A stretch of DNA of 64,000 bases from Nephrocerus scutellatus (lineage: Eukaryota; Arthropoda; Insecta; Diptera; Pipunculidae), in the NCBI GenBank assembly GCA_947095585.1, contig OX352761.1, forward strand, positions 34,377,777 to 34,441,776. The letters are read 5' to 3'. Under the pieces are notes generated by a model that saw nothing but the letters and a program-made list of their open reading frames with translations, searched no databases and was not told the DNA's origin. Shown piece after piece: positions 52,660 to 64,000 of this stretch (position 1 is the stretch's first letter; every line of letters starts with the position of its first letter). Made by a program: the position numbers and the translations under genes.

Positions 52660-53685
52660 TTTAAATTCAAACGTACGAGCATGAAAAATTAACCATTTTG
52701 ATGTTTATCCTGGTTTTTGTACAGTTGTCGCTTCCACTCGGCGGTTAGAAGTGTACCTAACATAGTTACTACATGGGATGTAGCTAATCGTATGTATGCA
52801 AACGAAAGCAAGAAGCAAAAACACGAGGAGTTTGGCATAAAAAATACAAATAAGCAAAATTATTATTATTGACATTGTTTTGATTTGTCGCATGTCTGAC
52901 TAATTACTTGCCTTTTGAGGAGTAAATAGCTTATACAAAATTGGTCAATAAAAGAAGGATACTGTGATATATTATTGTCAATATCGCGATTCCCGTCAGG
53001 CTGCCAACTGTCCTCCTGTCGTTTTTTCAGTTTCCTGACATACGTACGTGCACCGCTTCTTATTTCCTGAGTACAGACGCAAATTGTTTTGCATATTAAG
53101 CATGCCGAAGATAATGAACATAAATTTAGGTTGCACCGTTTATTGATGAATGGTTCGCCTAAGGCGAGAATATGTACTTCCAAAAGAAAAAACGCGTTTA
53201 CTATGTCATTTACATACCCAATTTATAAATTTTTACGTGTTTATGTTCGATGCAGGAAAAATTATAATTCGTACGCGGACAAATATATACCGTTAACTTG
53301 AATTATAAAAGGATACAAAGAACTTCGTAAGTTTTAAAAGGTACCTTGTTTCGCTGGAGCGGTGCCAACTGCTACCGTTTGAATTAAATGCATTTTTTTA
53401 AATATTGTAAGCAGCAACCAGTAAAAAGAAAACGAAAGTATTGTGTGTTTTATTATTTTGTTTCATTGTGTCTTACAATACTTTGAGCTATTTTCTGTCA
53501 TTTTTGAGCTTTGTACCACTAAATCGATGGTTACATAATAAGGTATTGCAGCCCAAACGACTACGCCCCCCATCTGCTATGATGGCGGTTTAAAAAAAGC
53601 TCCTCTTTTCTTAGATTGTAGAAGTAAAAGTTATAGCCATCCAAATTGACCTTTTTTTCTTCAGAAAATACTACTTTTATTTTTT
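52660..53685. other. no recognised gene
   Basis: Frames at 52705-52893 (minus), 52866-53183 (minus) and 53089-53301 (plus) have no recognisable domain. Possibly unique host DNA. Confidence 0.35.
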
Positions 53686-53689
53686 TTAC

Positions 53690-53905
53690 GTAAAAGGAAG
53701 TATTGTTAGCATGAAAATTTTCGAACTCGGGATTTTTGCAGATTTACCCATCTCCGTATCCGTATGTAAAAACAGAGCTTGGCAAATAATTCCATATACG
53801 TGTTGCACGGCTGAAAAAGAAATATCTGAACTTAGCTGTACGACCGAAGAAAAACTGATGGGCGTTAAGAGCGTCACGAGTATTGGTTTTTTTTTTATAA
53901 TTCGT
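53690..53905 (-). mobile_element. CR1/jockey-like LINE C-terminal scrap plus shared flank
   Basis: On the minus strand 53905-53770 reads TRDALNAHQFFFGRT and FRYFFFSRATRIWNYLPSSV, parallel to RNTRGALNAHQFTLKPIFGR and the MWNALPSSVF end of the other copies. The adjoining 53690-53765 repeats 42160-42235 in reverse (AAAAATCCCGAGTTCGAAAA). The two parts are joined without a recognisable terminus. Confidence 0.55.
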
Positions 53906-53939
53906 GCATGCTTAAAGGGGTTCGCACCCTTATAATGCT

Positions 53940-56325
53940 CGGCTATATGCTTGGCACAGCGTGGGCGTTAAGGAAAAGAAGGAGAAACGAGGAGATCTAT
54001 AAGCTTGTGTTTTGAATGCCTGTGGATCATAGTGATGAAGACAGAGCTTGGTAGAGCATTCCACATACGTGTTGAAGGACGAATCCCTGAACTTAACTGT
54101 ACGTCCGAAGATGGGTTTGAGGGTAAACTGATGAGCATTTAGAGCGCCACGAGTATTGCGATTGAATTCAAGGAGAGGTGGCATGCAGCTGGCTATTTCT
54201 CTTGAGCACCGCTGGTGGAAGCAACGATAAAACAGTGCCAAGCAGGAAACTTTACTGCGGTGTTCAAGCGAATTTATTGATTTCGCTATATTTGCGTCAC
54301 TGATAAGTTTTATCGTGAGGTTTTGTATTCTATCTAGCTGATGCAAAGTAGTTTTAGGCGCACCAGACCAGAATGTGGCAATTGTACTCAAGTTTAGGGC
54401 GAACAAAAGCCTTGTAGATAGCAGCCAGATCAGGGAGAATGAAATATTTTTTGCACCGGGCTAGAAAACCTAAACATTTTGCAGCATTTTTGGCGACGGT
54501 GAATATGTGGTCATTCCAACGAAGCTTGTCGTTAACGCACATACCGAGAATTGCGAGATTTTCAGTTTCCTCGATGCAAGTGCCATTCATGGACAATGGC
54601 ATGGGATTTAGGATTTGCTCAGAGAACAGGAGACAGCATTGGGTTTTGGAAGCGTTAAATTCTACTCGATTGTTTTCTCACCATTGACCTAGACAGCATA
54701 GGTCAGAATTTAACGTGCCTAACATACGAAGTTGTTTGAGTTCCACAAGAGAAGTGGAGGGACGTTCCTCAAACTTAAATATGTGCTGTCGTCAGCGCAA
54801 GAGTGAATTGGATTAGATAAGATATCATTAATAAAAATGAGGAAGAGTGTTTGGGACAAAACAGAGCCCTGGGGAACGCCAGCATTTAAGTACTTAACTT
54901 TAGACTTGAAACCGTCCAATACAACTTGAATTGAGCGGTCCAAAAGATAGCTTCTAATCCAGTACAGCAGTTTATCATCGGCTCCATAAGTACGCATTTT
55001 GGACAAAAGAGCTTGATGCCAAACTCTGTCAAATGCCTTAGAAATATCGAGTGCAACCGCTTTGTTTTCTCCAAATTGATGCAAAGACCGGTATCACTGT
55101 TCGGTGAGGTATAACATCAAATCACCAGTAGAACATTGTCCACGAAATCCATACTGCTGGTCACTAAGGATTTCGTTGATTTCAAGATATTTCTTGAGTT
55201 GAAACTTGATCAGCGTTTCCACGACCTTGGAAAGAATGTATGCAAGTGCTATGGGTCGGTACGAAGAAGGAGACGACGTCGCGCCTTTTTGGGGTATGGG
55301 CTGGGCATAGGCCGTTTTTCACCTTCTCGGGAAGAGTCCAGAAGAATAGGATAGATGGAAAAGCTTACGCAATGGTAATGCCAGCTTGGAAGAACACCTC
55401 TTCAGAACTATTGGGGAAATACCATCTGGGCCAGCGGGTTTGTGAGTGTTGAGATCGGTTAAAATTCTAGCAAATGCACGAGTACGAATGAATATCTGTC
55501 CCATCGAGTGTTCAATACTCTGAGATGCAGGAGGCAGCAATGCACAATCTGGTTTAACAGATTTATTCCTGGAAGGGATAATGTCTCGCATACCAATAAG
55601 GATAATGTTTGCGATTGCATCAGCGGCAGCATCCACGTTGCTATCGCGAAATAAACCAGTTAATTCTCCCAAAGAAGTTGTTAAGGCCGTTCCTGTTTTT
55701 TTTTTTGAGATTTTTCTCTAAATACGTGGTTTATTAACGAGCTGATACGAGCCTAGAGGCGATAATACATTGATGGAGTTTTATCAGGACGAGAGGTAAG
55801 GAAGAAGTCAAGGGTGTTTGCGGAATGATTTGCAATGTCAGGTATTCGTGTAGGGTAGGGTGAGTACGGGGCTTAGATATAGCGAATAACTCAACACACC
55901 TTCCTTCGGATGTTGTCTAGCCAGAATGGCGAAGCCACCCAGAGTTGTGTACATTAAACTCGCCCGCAATAACGATTTCATTTTTACGATGTTTTGTGAC
56001 AATTTTTAACATTGAATCAGCCAGTGCATCAAACTCGCTCTGAGTCAAAACACTGTCTAAGTGGGGGCTCCTGTAAAGGAAACAGTAGTGGATGTTGCGC
56101 CTCTGTACCTTTACTTTAAGCCAAATGAAATTAAATTCCAGATTGGAACTTTGGCTGAATTGAGGCAAAACCTGAACCGTAACATTACTACGGACATAGA
56201 TTGCGAGTCCGCGTCGAGGAAAAAAGGCACAAAGTTATAACCAGGCAGATTAAAATCCGATGTATCAGAATTATCAAATACCTTAGTTTCTCTCAGTACC
56301 AGAATTGCTTGCCTGTGGACTATGC
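53940..56325 (-). mobile_element. CR1/jockey-like LINE, copy A (endonuclease plus RT, degenerate)
   Basis: Read on the minus strand from 56325: endonuclease SDFNLPGYN-like text, then LPQFSQSSNLEFNFIWLKVK, YCFLYRSPHLDSVLTQSEFD and EIVIAGEFNVHNSGWLRHS (55920-56168). The linker runs through GMRDIIPSRNKSVKPDCALL. The RT reads LNTHKPAGPDGISPIVLKRC (about 55395-55460), PLRKLFHLSYSSGLFP, YGFRGQCSTGDLM, AVALDISKAFDRVWHQALLS (about 55010-55070), LNAGVPQGSVLSQTLFLIFI and HSCADDST (catalytic ADD kept, about 54795-54815). The C-terminus includes ILGMCVNDKLRWNDHIFTVA, AAKCLGFLARCKKYF, DRIQNLTIKLISDANIAKSI and LALFYRCFHQRCSREIA down to about 53940. At least five frame breaks make it inactive. It is the most complete of this family here. 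Confidence 0.75.
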
Positions 56326-56329
56326 TATT

Positions 56330-56519
56330 TGGCCTGTGCTATTTGGAGCTGACCTCTTTACAATTTTACAGAAGGCAAGAGAAGTCGTGCCTGCTAATTA
56401 TAGCAGTCTTGATGACAGGTCCAAAACAACCGTTTTGGGTCGACTTATTTGTGAATTATGTTCACAATAAGCAGGATAAGTATATTCTCATATAATGTGA
56501 ATTCCATTTATTCGTTAGC
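56330..56519 (+). other. unassigned segment with a short coding-like stretch
   Basis: The plus frame 56336-56468 reads FGADLFTILQKAREVVPANY, SSLDDRSKTTVLGRLICELC, SQ and stop. It looks more protein-like than the surroundings and faintly recalls short C-terminal conserved stretches of insect DNA-transposon-associated proteins, but I cannot place it. It lies between a CR1-like copy and a jockey-like LINE. Confidence 0.25.
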
Positions 56520-58354
56520 TAGGCGTGCGGAGGTTTCAGGAAGATGAACTGACCAAACGGCTCCAGGACATCAAACCAGGCCCTGATGCTTTTAGGAAGC
56601 TGAACTCTCTGGTTGGAAAGCGTATTTCCATTCCAGAGATTATCACCATTGCAGATCGAACAGTATCCAGCGCTGCTGAGAAAGCGGAAGCCTTTGCCTG
56701 CCATTTTGAAAGGAGCTTTACGGACCGACCACCAACGCATCTTCCAGATTTCTTGGAAGAGGTTGAAAGTCTTGTGGAAGACTTCTCCAGGAAATACTAT
56801 AGTGCAGTTCAGTGAAGAAAATCACGCCAACGCACCCGTAGACGTCGATATGTTTACCGGAACAGCTGTTGTCAATGATTTGATTATGAGTGGAAACTCA
56901 AAAAAATCATCATGCTTAAAAAGTTGCCGGGTATGGCAATTTTGATGTTAACCATCATTTTCAACAATTGCCTAAACAATGGCTACTTTCCGGACAACTG
57001 GAAGGTGGCCAAGGTAGTACCAGTACCCAAGAAAACTGACCGCTCCAGCGTAACTGGTTACCGTCCAATAGCTCTACTGTGTTGTATCAGTAAAGTATTG
57101 GAATCATTGATCCGTAAAAAGATCAATACGTTTTGTACGGAAAGAAATCTTATTCCTTCCTTTCAGTACGGTTTCCGAGAGAAGCACTCTACGCTGCACC
57201 CTCTGCTGAAGCTTCACAATGACGTCACTAAAGGACTGAACGTCAAAAGTAGTACAGTGGCCTGTTTGCTAGAAACGAAAAAGCTTTCGATAGTGTCTGG
57301 ATAAACGGGCTACTGTACAAGCTTATTATTTTTGGTTTCCCCAATTATATTGTAAAAATAATTAAAAATTTTCTTTTTAACAAAGTCTTCTTTGTAGAGG
57401 TGTACGACCGCCCATCGACAAGGAAAAGGATCAAAGCCGGAGTTCCTCAAGGTTCCAGACTTTGACCAGTCCTGTATAGCATCTTCACGGCGGATCAACC
57501 CACAAATACAGCCGGAACAAGGACTATGCTCTTCGCGGATGACTCCATAACGTATGCAGTTTCCCGCTCTCCCGAGATAGCTGCCAGAAGAGCGGAGGAA
57601 CACCTCAGAAATCTTTGGGACTACTACCTGAAGTGGGGACTAAAGATCAAAACGGAACTCATCTGCTTCCGAGTACCAGCAACCGAAACAAGGATAAGAA
57701 AAATCACAAGCCGGTGCAGAGCCTTAAAAATCACCCTTCCGGATAACACAATTATAAACACCAAGTCAGAGACTAAGTACCTGGGAATCAACTTTACTGA
57801 GAGGCTCAAGTTTAACTCTCACATCGACGAACTACGCTCTTCCTTTGGTGCACCCGCTACTTAAAAGACGAAACGGTCTGTCCAACAACACCAGGCTGCT
57901 TATCTACAAGCAAATCAACTCATCAACGAATGGCGAGGAAATTCGTCGACGCATTGGAAACACATCCAATCCTGAGATGCAAAGACTGCGAATCGAGGAA
58001 ATCGAGCCAAGTCACCGGTACATACACATAAGAGGATTCACTGATGCTAGATTCGATGACATCTTTAACAATCAAGACGTCTCCTTATACGAGAAGGCGG
58101 GCAACCAATATTACAGAGGCTGAAGTTCGCCCTGTTTATACGCCGCTTAATATTTTTCATTCTTATTTTATTTTAAAATTATTGTTTAAAATTTAATTCC
58201 CTTAAAAATAAACATGTAGTAGATTAAGTAGTAAAAAATATTGTTTAAAAATAAACAATTCCCAAAAAAAGACAATGTAAATAGGTCGGGCCCCTATTGT
58301 TGAGCCGACACATATTAATATTAGTTATAAGTTTAGTTTTAGAAAAAAAAAAAA
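56520..58354 (+). mobile_element. jockey-type LINE, 5' truncated, with poly-A tail
   Basis: A separate LINE on the plus strand lacking the endonuclease. Blocks: TKRLQDIKPGPDAFRKLNSL and EKAEAFACHFERSFTD (56525-56815), then after a frameshift NNGYFPDNWKVAKVVPVPKK, SVTGYRPIALLCCISKVLES, and IPSFQYGFREKHSTLHPLLK (56960-57210). Motif A is degraded (LLETKKLSIVSG). GVPQGSRL is followed by a stop near 57467. LFADDSITYAVS (about 57527-57560) keeps FADD. Next come ETKYLGINFTERLKFNSHID (about 57770-57830) and KRRNGLSNNTRLLIYKQI, with a deletion in the C-terminus. After the stop near 58122 an AT-rich 3' UTR ends in an A-run at 58341-58354. It directly precedes the next minus-strand CR1-like copy. Confidence 0.75.
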
Positions 58355-58359
58355 AAAGG

Positions 58360-60340
58360 TTGCGTTCAAGGAGAGGTGACATGCAACTGGCTATTTTTCT
58401 TAAGCACCGCCGCAGTTACCTGCGGGGATCAGGCGAATCTATTGACTTCACAATGTTTTCATCACAGATAAATTTTAACGCTCAGTTTTATATTCAATCT
58501 AACAAGTGCAAGGTAGTCTTATGCACACTTGAGCAGATATAACTCAAGTTTGGGGCGAATAAACGCCTTGTATTTAGATAGGATCAGAGAGAGTGAAAAA
58601 TTTCTTTCATCGTGTTAGAAAACCTAAACTTTTTGCGACAGTGATTATGTGCTGATTCAAATGAAGCTTGTCGTTAAGCACATACCGAGAATTGCGAGTT
58701 TTTCAGTTTCCTCGATGCAAGTTCCATTCATGAATAATGGTTGTGGATTTAAGATTCGCTTGGACGACAGGAAACAATTGTGTTTTAGAAGCGTTAAATT
58801 CTACTCTGTTGTTTGCTCCCCATTTAATTATGCTGTCCAGGTTAGAATTTAACGTGCTTAACATACGCAGTTGTGTGAATTCCACATGAGAAGGGGAGGG
58901 ACTTTCCTCAAACTTATAAGAGAAGCTCAGAGTGCTGTTGTCAGCTAAAGAGTACATTGGATTTGAAGTAATAGACAAGATATAATATATATAAATGAGA
59001 GAGATTGTCGGGGACAAAACAGAGCCAGTGGTACGTCATTGTTTATGTTATATATTTCAGATTTGGAACCGTTCAAAATAACTTGTATTAATCGGTCCAA
59101 AAGAAAGCATCTAATCCAATGATGCATTTTCTATCGACTTTATAAGCACGCATTTTTGAAAATAGAGCTTGATCCCAAACTCTGTCAATTGCGTTTGAAT
59201 TAAAGAGTGCAACAACTTTGCTTTCACCAAATTTATCGAAGACCGGTTCATCAAATCACCAGTAGAACATTGCCGACTAAATCCGTACTTTCGGCCACTA
59301 AGGATTTCGTTAGTTTCAAGATATTTCATGAGCTTGAAAATAATTGATTTAAGTTCTATGGGTCGGTTGGAAGAAGGAGACGACGACTCGCCTTTTTTTT
59401 TGGTATAGGCTGGACAAAAACTGTTTCCCAACTTCTCGGAAAGAGTCCAGAAGAATTTGACAAAGGAAAAAGCTTACGCAATGGTAATGACAGCTGGAAA
59501 GAACAACTCTTCTGAACTAATGGAGAAATATCATTTGGAACAGGAGATTTGTGAGTGTTGAGATCGTTTAAAACTCTAGCAACTACACGAGTACGAATAT
59601 AATCTATGCCCTGCTGCAAAATGTGCAAAAAAATGTGACAACTGGAATACAATTTTAAATAAGTGTTGGGATCGACGACAAGGCTGCATTTTTTGATTAT
59701 TTTCTCGAATGACCAAAAATCTGGGACACTGTAGCATTTTTTTGCCTCAATTTTGGTCGTAGGCGAATTTGACTCGTCGAAGGTGGGCATTGCAAACATT
59801 TCTGGTTTGAAATTATTTCAGTTTTCCTCAGTAGGATTTACTTTGTAAAACCGAAAGCATACATTTCTTATCCTAAAAGCGTATTTACAGCTCGAGTCGT
59901 ACTACGCATCTTCCTTTGGTTTGACAGACTTATTCCTGGAAGGGATAAACTCTCTCATACCAATAAGAATGATGTTTGTTATAGCATCGGCGGCGGCATT
60001 CATGTTTCTGTCGCGGAACAATAGCGAACAGTTAATACTCCAAAATTAGTTGTTAAGGCCATCCTAATTGGCTTTCTCTTTTTAGGAGTTTTTCCTCTAA
60101 CTGGGTGGTTTATGATCGAGAAATTAGCTGATACTATACAATGATCTGATGAACCTAGAGGCGATAATACATTGATGAAGTATTTATCTGGATGAAGGAA
60201 CAAGTCAAGAGGGTGTTGGCGAAATGATTGGTGGTATCAGGTATTCTTGTAGGCTCATTTTCAAGCTGAGTAAGGTTATTTATATCAGCGAATATCTCAA
60301 CACACATTCCTTTTTTATTGAGAAATACGACCGTGCGATA
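58360..60340 (-). mobile_element. CR1/jockey-like LINE, copy B (degenerate)
   Basis: Minus strand from 60340: endonuclease end MCVEIFADINNLTQLENEPT, RIPDTTNHFANTLL, then LGSSDHCIVSANFSIINHPV (SDH motif, about 60080-60150). A block of about 330 bp at 59600-59930 is absent from copy A. RT: RVLNDLNTHKSPVPNDISPL, FPLSNSSGLFPRSWETVFVQ, YGFSRQCSTGDLM, and MSPTISLIYIYYILSITSNP with MYSLADNST in place of the FADD box (about 58930-58950). Then VEFTQLRMLSTLNSNLDSII, RVEFNASKTQLF and the C-terminal LERNLA-like wording near 58380. Frames are broken at many points. Confidence 0.7.
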
Positions 60341-60401
60341 TCGGAACCATCGTTGCATCGTCCGTTTATTATTGAGTTATTTATTGCAGATAAATTAATA
60401 A

Positions 60402-61150
60402 CATAAAAACAGCCCATAGAAATTAAAAAGTTTCTTTTAAATTCTCTAATCAGAGATTCACATGTGTGAAGTTTGAATAAAAACAGCTCCCACGACACTT
60501 CGGTCCCATATAATTCCCACATAATTTTTTAAAAAAATTAAGCCTATTTTCTTCCAATTTTATACACATGGGTATCTCCCATGGACAACACTTTTTGTAA
60601 AAAATTTGGAGACGCCGTCCCACGCGGTCGTGGGGCCCCATACAAATTTTTTTAAAAAATTATAAAAAATATCTCCGATGGGTAACAATTTTTGTAAAAT
60701 TTTGGAGACCCCGGGCACAGGGGTAATTTTGTAAGAAAATTAACCCGATTTTCTTAAAATTTTATACACATGTGTATCTCCGATGACAACGCTTCCTATT
60801 GAAATTTAGAAGTGATCGGGCCTCAAGGTCGGGGGCTCCCATACAAATTCTTAACACATGTGTATCTCCGGCGACAAAAGTTTTTGTAAACATTTTGAAG
60901 TCAAGGGGCTCTAATATAAATTTTTTCCAAATTAACCAGGTTCGAACTTTGCACACATATGTATCTCCTTTTAGGTGGGTTGTTTTTTTTATAAAATCTT
61001 TATGGGGGTCCCGGGGCCCGATCACTTCCAAATTTTTACAAAAAGTGTTTTCCATCGGAGATACACATGCGTAAATTTTGTAAAATATTTGTATGGAGCC
61101 CCCCGACCACGAGGGGCCTAAATTTTAATAGAAAGTTATGTCATTGGAGA
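60402..61150. mobile_element. mosaic of HINE-like pieces in both orientations
   Basis: 60402-60500 is a minus-strand start (ACAGCCCATAGAAATTAAAA, TTTAAATTCTCTAATCAGAG). 60540-60985 carries plus-orientation modules (CACATGTGTATCTCCGATGA near 60768) up to TTTTAGGTGGGTTGTTTTTT. 60990-61150 returns to the minus orientation (GTTTTCCATCGGAGATACAC near 61047). This means at least three insertions or rearrangements among HINE copies. Confidence 0.6.
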
Positions 61151-61159
61151 TACTTATGT

Positions 61160-62535
61160 ATGTGGCAGTATAACACTAATAATTTACAACAAGTTCAAAA
61201 ATATAAACAGTGTGAAATTCGAAAGAATAATGATGAAATTTGATGAAATCTGATGAAAATTGAAATACATTTGTTGCAGTTATACCCGTACTCTATGACT
61301 ATAACAACTCTGTGACCGGTATATATCAGCATCCGATGAATTGAAGATTAGAACAGCTATATCGGTTCAATATATTGTTATATAGTGTTATCATCGATTT
61401 AGACCGTACCACAAGCGCTTCTGAAGTTTACAACTAAATTGAAATCATTGAATGAAGAAGGACTAATGGCATCATTTCCATTCGTATTATATGTATAATA
61501 TTTGTAGGTTTCACCTATCTATTCGAATTTAAATAGAAGCTATCTTGATTTTGCAGAAAAATTGACACATCACATTTTGCCATCTTATCACAGATATTTT
61601 TGTTGCAATTGTAGAACAATGAGAAGTATAGAATTCTTGTTCTTCCAAAAAGGATTAAATCAATATAATTTCCAAACTGAGCAAAGTGCATTTATCTTCA
61701 AAATTTACACGTTGCTTAATGCTAACTTAAAAAATGATATGATTGCTTATCCATGAAAGCTGCATACCCTAAAGCAAAGCACTCTCGGAGAAATTACTTT
61801 AAACAGCTCGTAAAATAAGTCGTATACCCACGTCCATCCGCGTCTAAGCGGACGTATTCTGAAACTTCATCGCTGACAGCAAAATTCGGCATTAAAATTC
61901 ATTGCGATAGACACTTGAGAGCACAACAATGACTGTTTTCGCTGTGCGTTGCATAAAATTATTAACACTTGCGTATAAGACCAGTTCCAATTTAACGATT
62001 CTTTGGTATTTTATGGCATTGTTTTAATGTCAACAGATGATGAACGCATCTTTAACGTATCCCTTATAAGGAATATCGTATCTTTTGCCGGAACAACCTG
62101 CTTAAATATGCGTGTCACCTGCTGGCTGGATTGAAAATCACCTAAGTGATCCTTTCAATTTTCATAAGCACCTTTAATTTCTTGGTTGCTGAATGTAAGA
62201 AAATTTGGTTATCGTCGTTATCTTCATGTGCTCATCATCATAAACATTCCATGCACCGGACATTGTTAAAATAACTTTTATTAAAGTTATTTCTAACAAA
62301 TTTATAAAATAAAAACCCCACCAAAAATAATCCTTTTAACTTTGTCTGAAACCTTGTTGTGGTGCTACCAACCATTTACATATTTTTCCATATATTTTGT
62401 TCGTATAAGTTAAGGATTAAATAAGAAAATCTATCGGAATTTCCCAAATACTATTAATGAACTGCAAAAGTATAAAACAGTTGCATCACTTGATTGTTTT
62501 TCTGCTAAACCGGTTATGCGCAATGCAAAATTACT
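61160..62535. other. no recognised gene
   Basis: AT-rich. No domain-bearing frame and no clear repeat ends. Possibly unique DNA. Confidence 0.35.
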
Positions 62536-62680
62536 CTGGGAATGTGTGTTCGCTGTGACTGCATTAAATAACAAAAGTATTTAATATGTTAACTGACTAG
62601 TGTGTATAACGGCTTCTTTCGAAGCTAGGTTATAGTGTATGAAACAGTCACTTTTTTCTATAGGCGTGTGAAAATATAAT
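62536..62680 (-). repeat. interspersed repeat F, copy 2
   Basis: Reverse complement of 13467-13610 at moderate identity, with CTAGGTTATAGTGTATGAAA, CAGTCACTTTTTTC and TATAGGCGTGTGAAAA as landmarks. Confidence 0.5.
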
Positions 62681-62689
62681 AACCTTCTT

Positions 62690-63255
62690 ACATATTTACC
62701 TATGCTGACTCACAAATGGCTTTAATGAGACCGAACATAAACTTTTGAATTTTAGAAAGTACTTTGGTAAAATGGGGTTTTGCACTTCAAACTAGCGCCA
62801 AAGGTTTGGGTGGGTTCGAATCTCATTGAATTCAAAAAAAATTATTTTTTTTTAAATGTTATTCTGAAGTAATATTTTCAGACTTTTGTTGTTTAGCACA
62901 AAAAGCGCCCAAAAACAGCTTTATGGTGCTTTATGTATAGATGTATGATAATAGATTATAGAATAGGCAACGAAGCATGTTGTGTAGCATTTAATTATAT
63001 TTTTGAAACAAGAGCATTCATGTTGTTATTGCTTGATTTTTGCTTTTCGTGCTATTGATCCATGCTGTGTGACAATTAGTTCAAACACTGTAATTGGAAT
63101 ATCATATAAATGGTGTTATAGTTTCTGAAGTTTTCAATACTGAAAATACTTGATTATTTTATTCGTTCTTATTTTGTGTATTACATATTTACCTACATAC
63201 TCATTATTCTGTTGAACTCGGCTGGGTAGACGGCTAAGCATGTATTCGACAATAT
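62690..63255. other. no recognised gene; isolated B-box-like sequence
   Basis: GGGTTCGAATCTCA at about 62814-62827 looks like a polymerase III B box, preceded by TTGCACTTCAAACTAGCG without a clear A box. It could be another decayed SINE head. Nothing else is recognised. Confidence 0.3.
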
Positions 63256-63257
63256 GC

Positions 63258-64000
63258 AAAAAAAACAACCCATAAAATTAAAATGTTTCATCTAAATTCT
63301 CTAATCGCAGAAATTGATATGGGAGCCCCTCGATCCTGGGCCATTTTTTTTTTTATTGTAGGAGAAAATCATCGAAATAAACATTTGACATCAGATGTTA
63401 AAATTGAAAAATCTCAGATCATTTTATTCTAAGCACTTAGAGCACGCTCATACTCTGAGCAAATAAGAAACACAAACATTTATCTTGAGAACTCTTTGAC
63501 TGCTCTGAACTAATTTATGAAAACGCCAAATGACAGAATATTGTGAAAACTTGTTGTTCTATCTGTAAGTTGATATCGACAACAAAAAAAACGACATCAA
63601 TAAAAATACAATTCAGTATATAATAAAATTGTAAGTTGAAGTAAGCATAAAACATGTATGTCTCGTGTCATTTGCTGGGTTCATTTGTGCGTGCGCTAAG
63701 ATTTCTCTCTCTCTCTCCACCACCACCAAAACCAAGCAGCGCAGCCGACTGCGCAGCACACACCGCACACAGTCCATAAAGGGCGACGAATATCTGATGC
63801 CAGTATAGATATTTAAAAAATGATGAATCACTACCAAATTTTCGAAAAAGTATTGTTTATTGGGTATACATATGTGTTTAAAATTTGAAGAAAATCGGGT
63901 AAATTTTTTAAAATTTTTGTTTGGGAGCCCCCCGACCCTGCAGCCCGAGGGGCCTCAAAATTTAATAGAAAGTGTTGTCTCCGGAAATACACATGTGTGC
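63258..64000 (-). mobile_element. HINE-like repeat, long subfamily, copy 2 (runs off the window)
   Basis: Plus-strand reading starts AAACAACCCATAAAATTAAA, then TCTAAATTCTCTAATCGCAG. It follows 48036-48710 almost base for base, including the (TC)n run at 63705-63717, GCAGCGCAGCCGACTGCGCA and one module at the window end. The frame at 63613-63837 is translated repeat. Confidence 0.7.

Overview
This window looks like a stretch of animal, almost certainly insect and probably dipteran, nuclear DNA. It is AT-rich, has no operons or ribosome-binding sites, and is filled with decayed transposable elements. A tephritid-like fly is my best guess. The clue is a mariner transposase whose last two catalytic aspartates are separated by 41 residues (DD41D); that subfamily (rosa) was first described from Ceratitis rosa and other tephritids. 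The abundant DINE-1/HINE-like repeats, RTE, CR1/jockey-type LINEs and Helitrons fit a fly but do not prove the genus. No bacterial or viral gene, rRNA gene or intact tRNA gene was seen.

Layout. 0.4-3.7 kb: a broken RTE-type LINE (family A) ending in an ATG-repeat tail, plus a small second piece. 6-8 kb: a mariner C-terminal scrap, a CR1/jockey-like reverse transcriptase and two small inverted-repeat elements. 10-14 kb: HINE-like repeats, an interspersed CAGGGTGT-ended repeat and a SINE tail. 14.6-15.8 kb: RTE-like family B. 17.4-20.3 kb (minus strand): a mariner fossil abutting two family-A copies. 20.3-23.7 kb: a Helitron scrap and a family-B copy bounded by a 12-bp target-site duplication. 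24.7-27.0 kb: two opposed Helitron remnants carrying PIF1-like helicase C-termini, with a minisatellite between them. 28.3 kb: a tRNA-derived SINE. 29.3-31.8 kb: four HINE-like units in a head-to-tail array with expanded internal modules. 31.8-32.3 kb: another RTE scrap. 36-38.2 kb: HINE, Helitron ends and a hAT fossil. 38.3-41.3 kb: the longest family-B copy. 41.9-42.8 kb: a LINE RNase H fossil, a Helitron 5' end and a SINE. 44.0-44.3 kb (minus): the best candidate for a host coding exon. 45.6-48.9 kb: a family-A copy, then a pogo-like element inserted inside another repeat, then a long HINE. 50.8-51.7 kb: the DD41D mariner with an internal deletion. 53.7-60.3 kb (minus): CR1-like copies, with a plus-strand jockey-type LINE lying between two of them. 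60.4-64 kb: mosaic and long HINE copies.

The sequences do not work together as a pathway. What links them is insertion history: nested and truncated elements whose domains (endonuclease, reverse transcriptase, RNase H, transposase, helicase) are recognisable but whose reading frames are nearly all broken. I see no previously undescribed functional system. The most informative structures are the HINE array with variable module numbers, the pogo insertion dated by an empty site elsewhere in the same window, the internally deleted DD41D mariner and the small SINE family. All clade names come from reading motifs by eye, without any database search.
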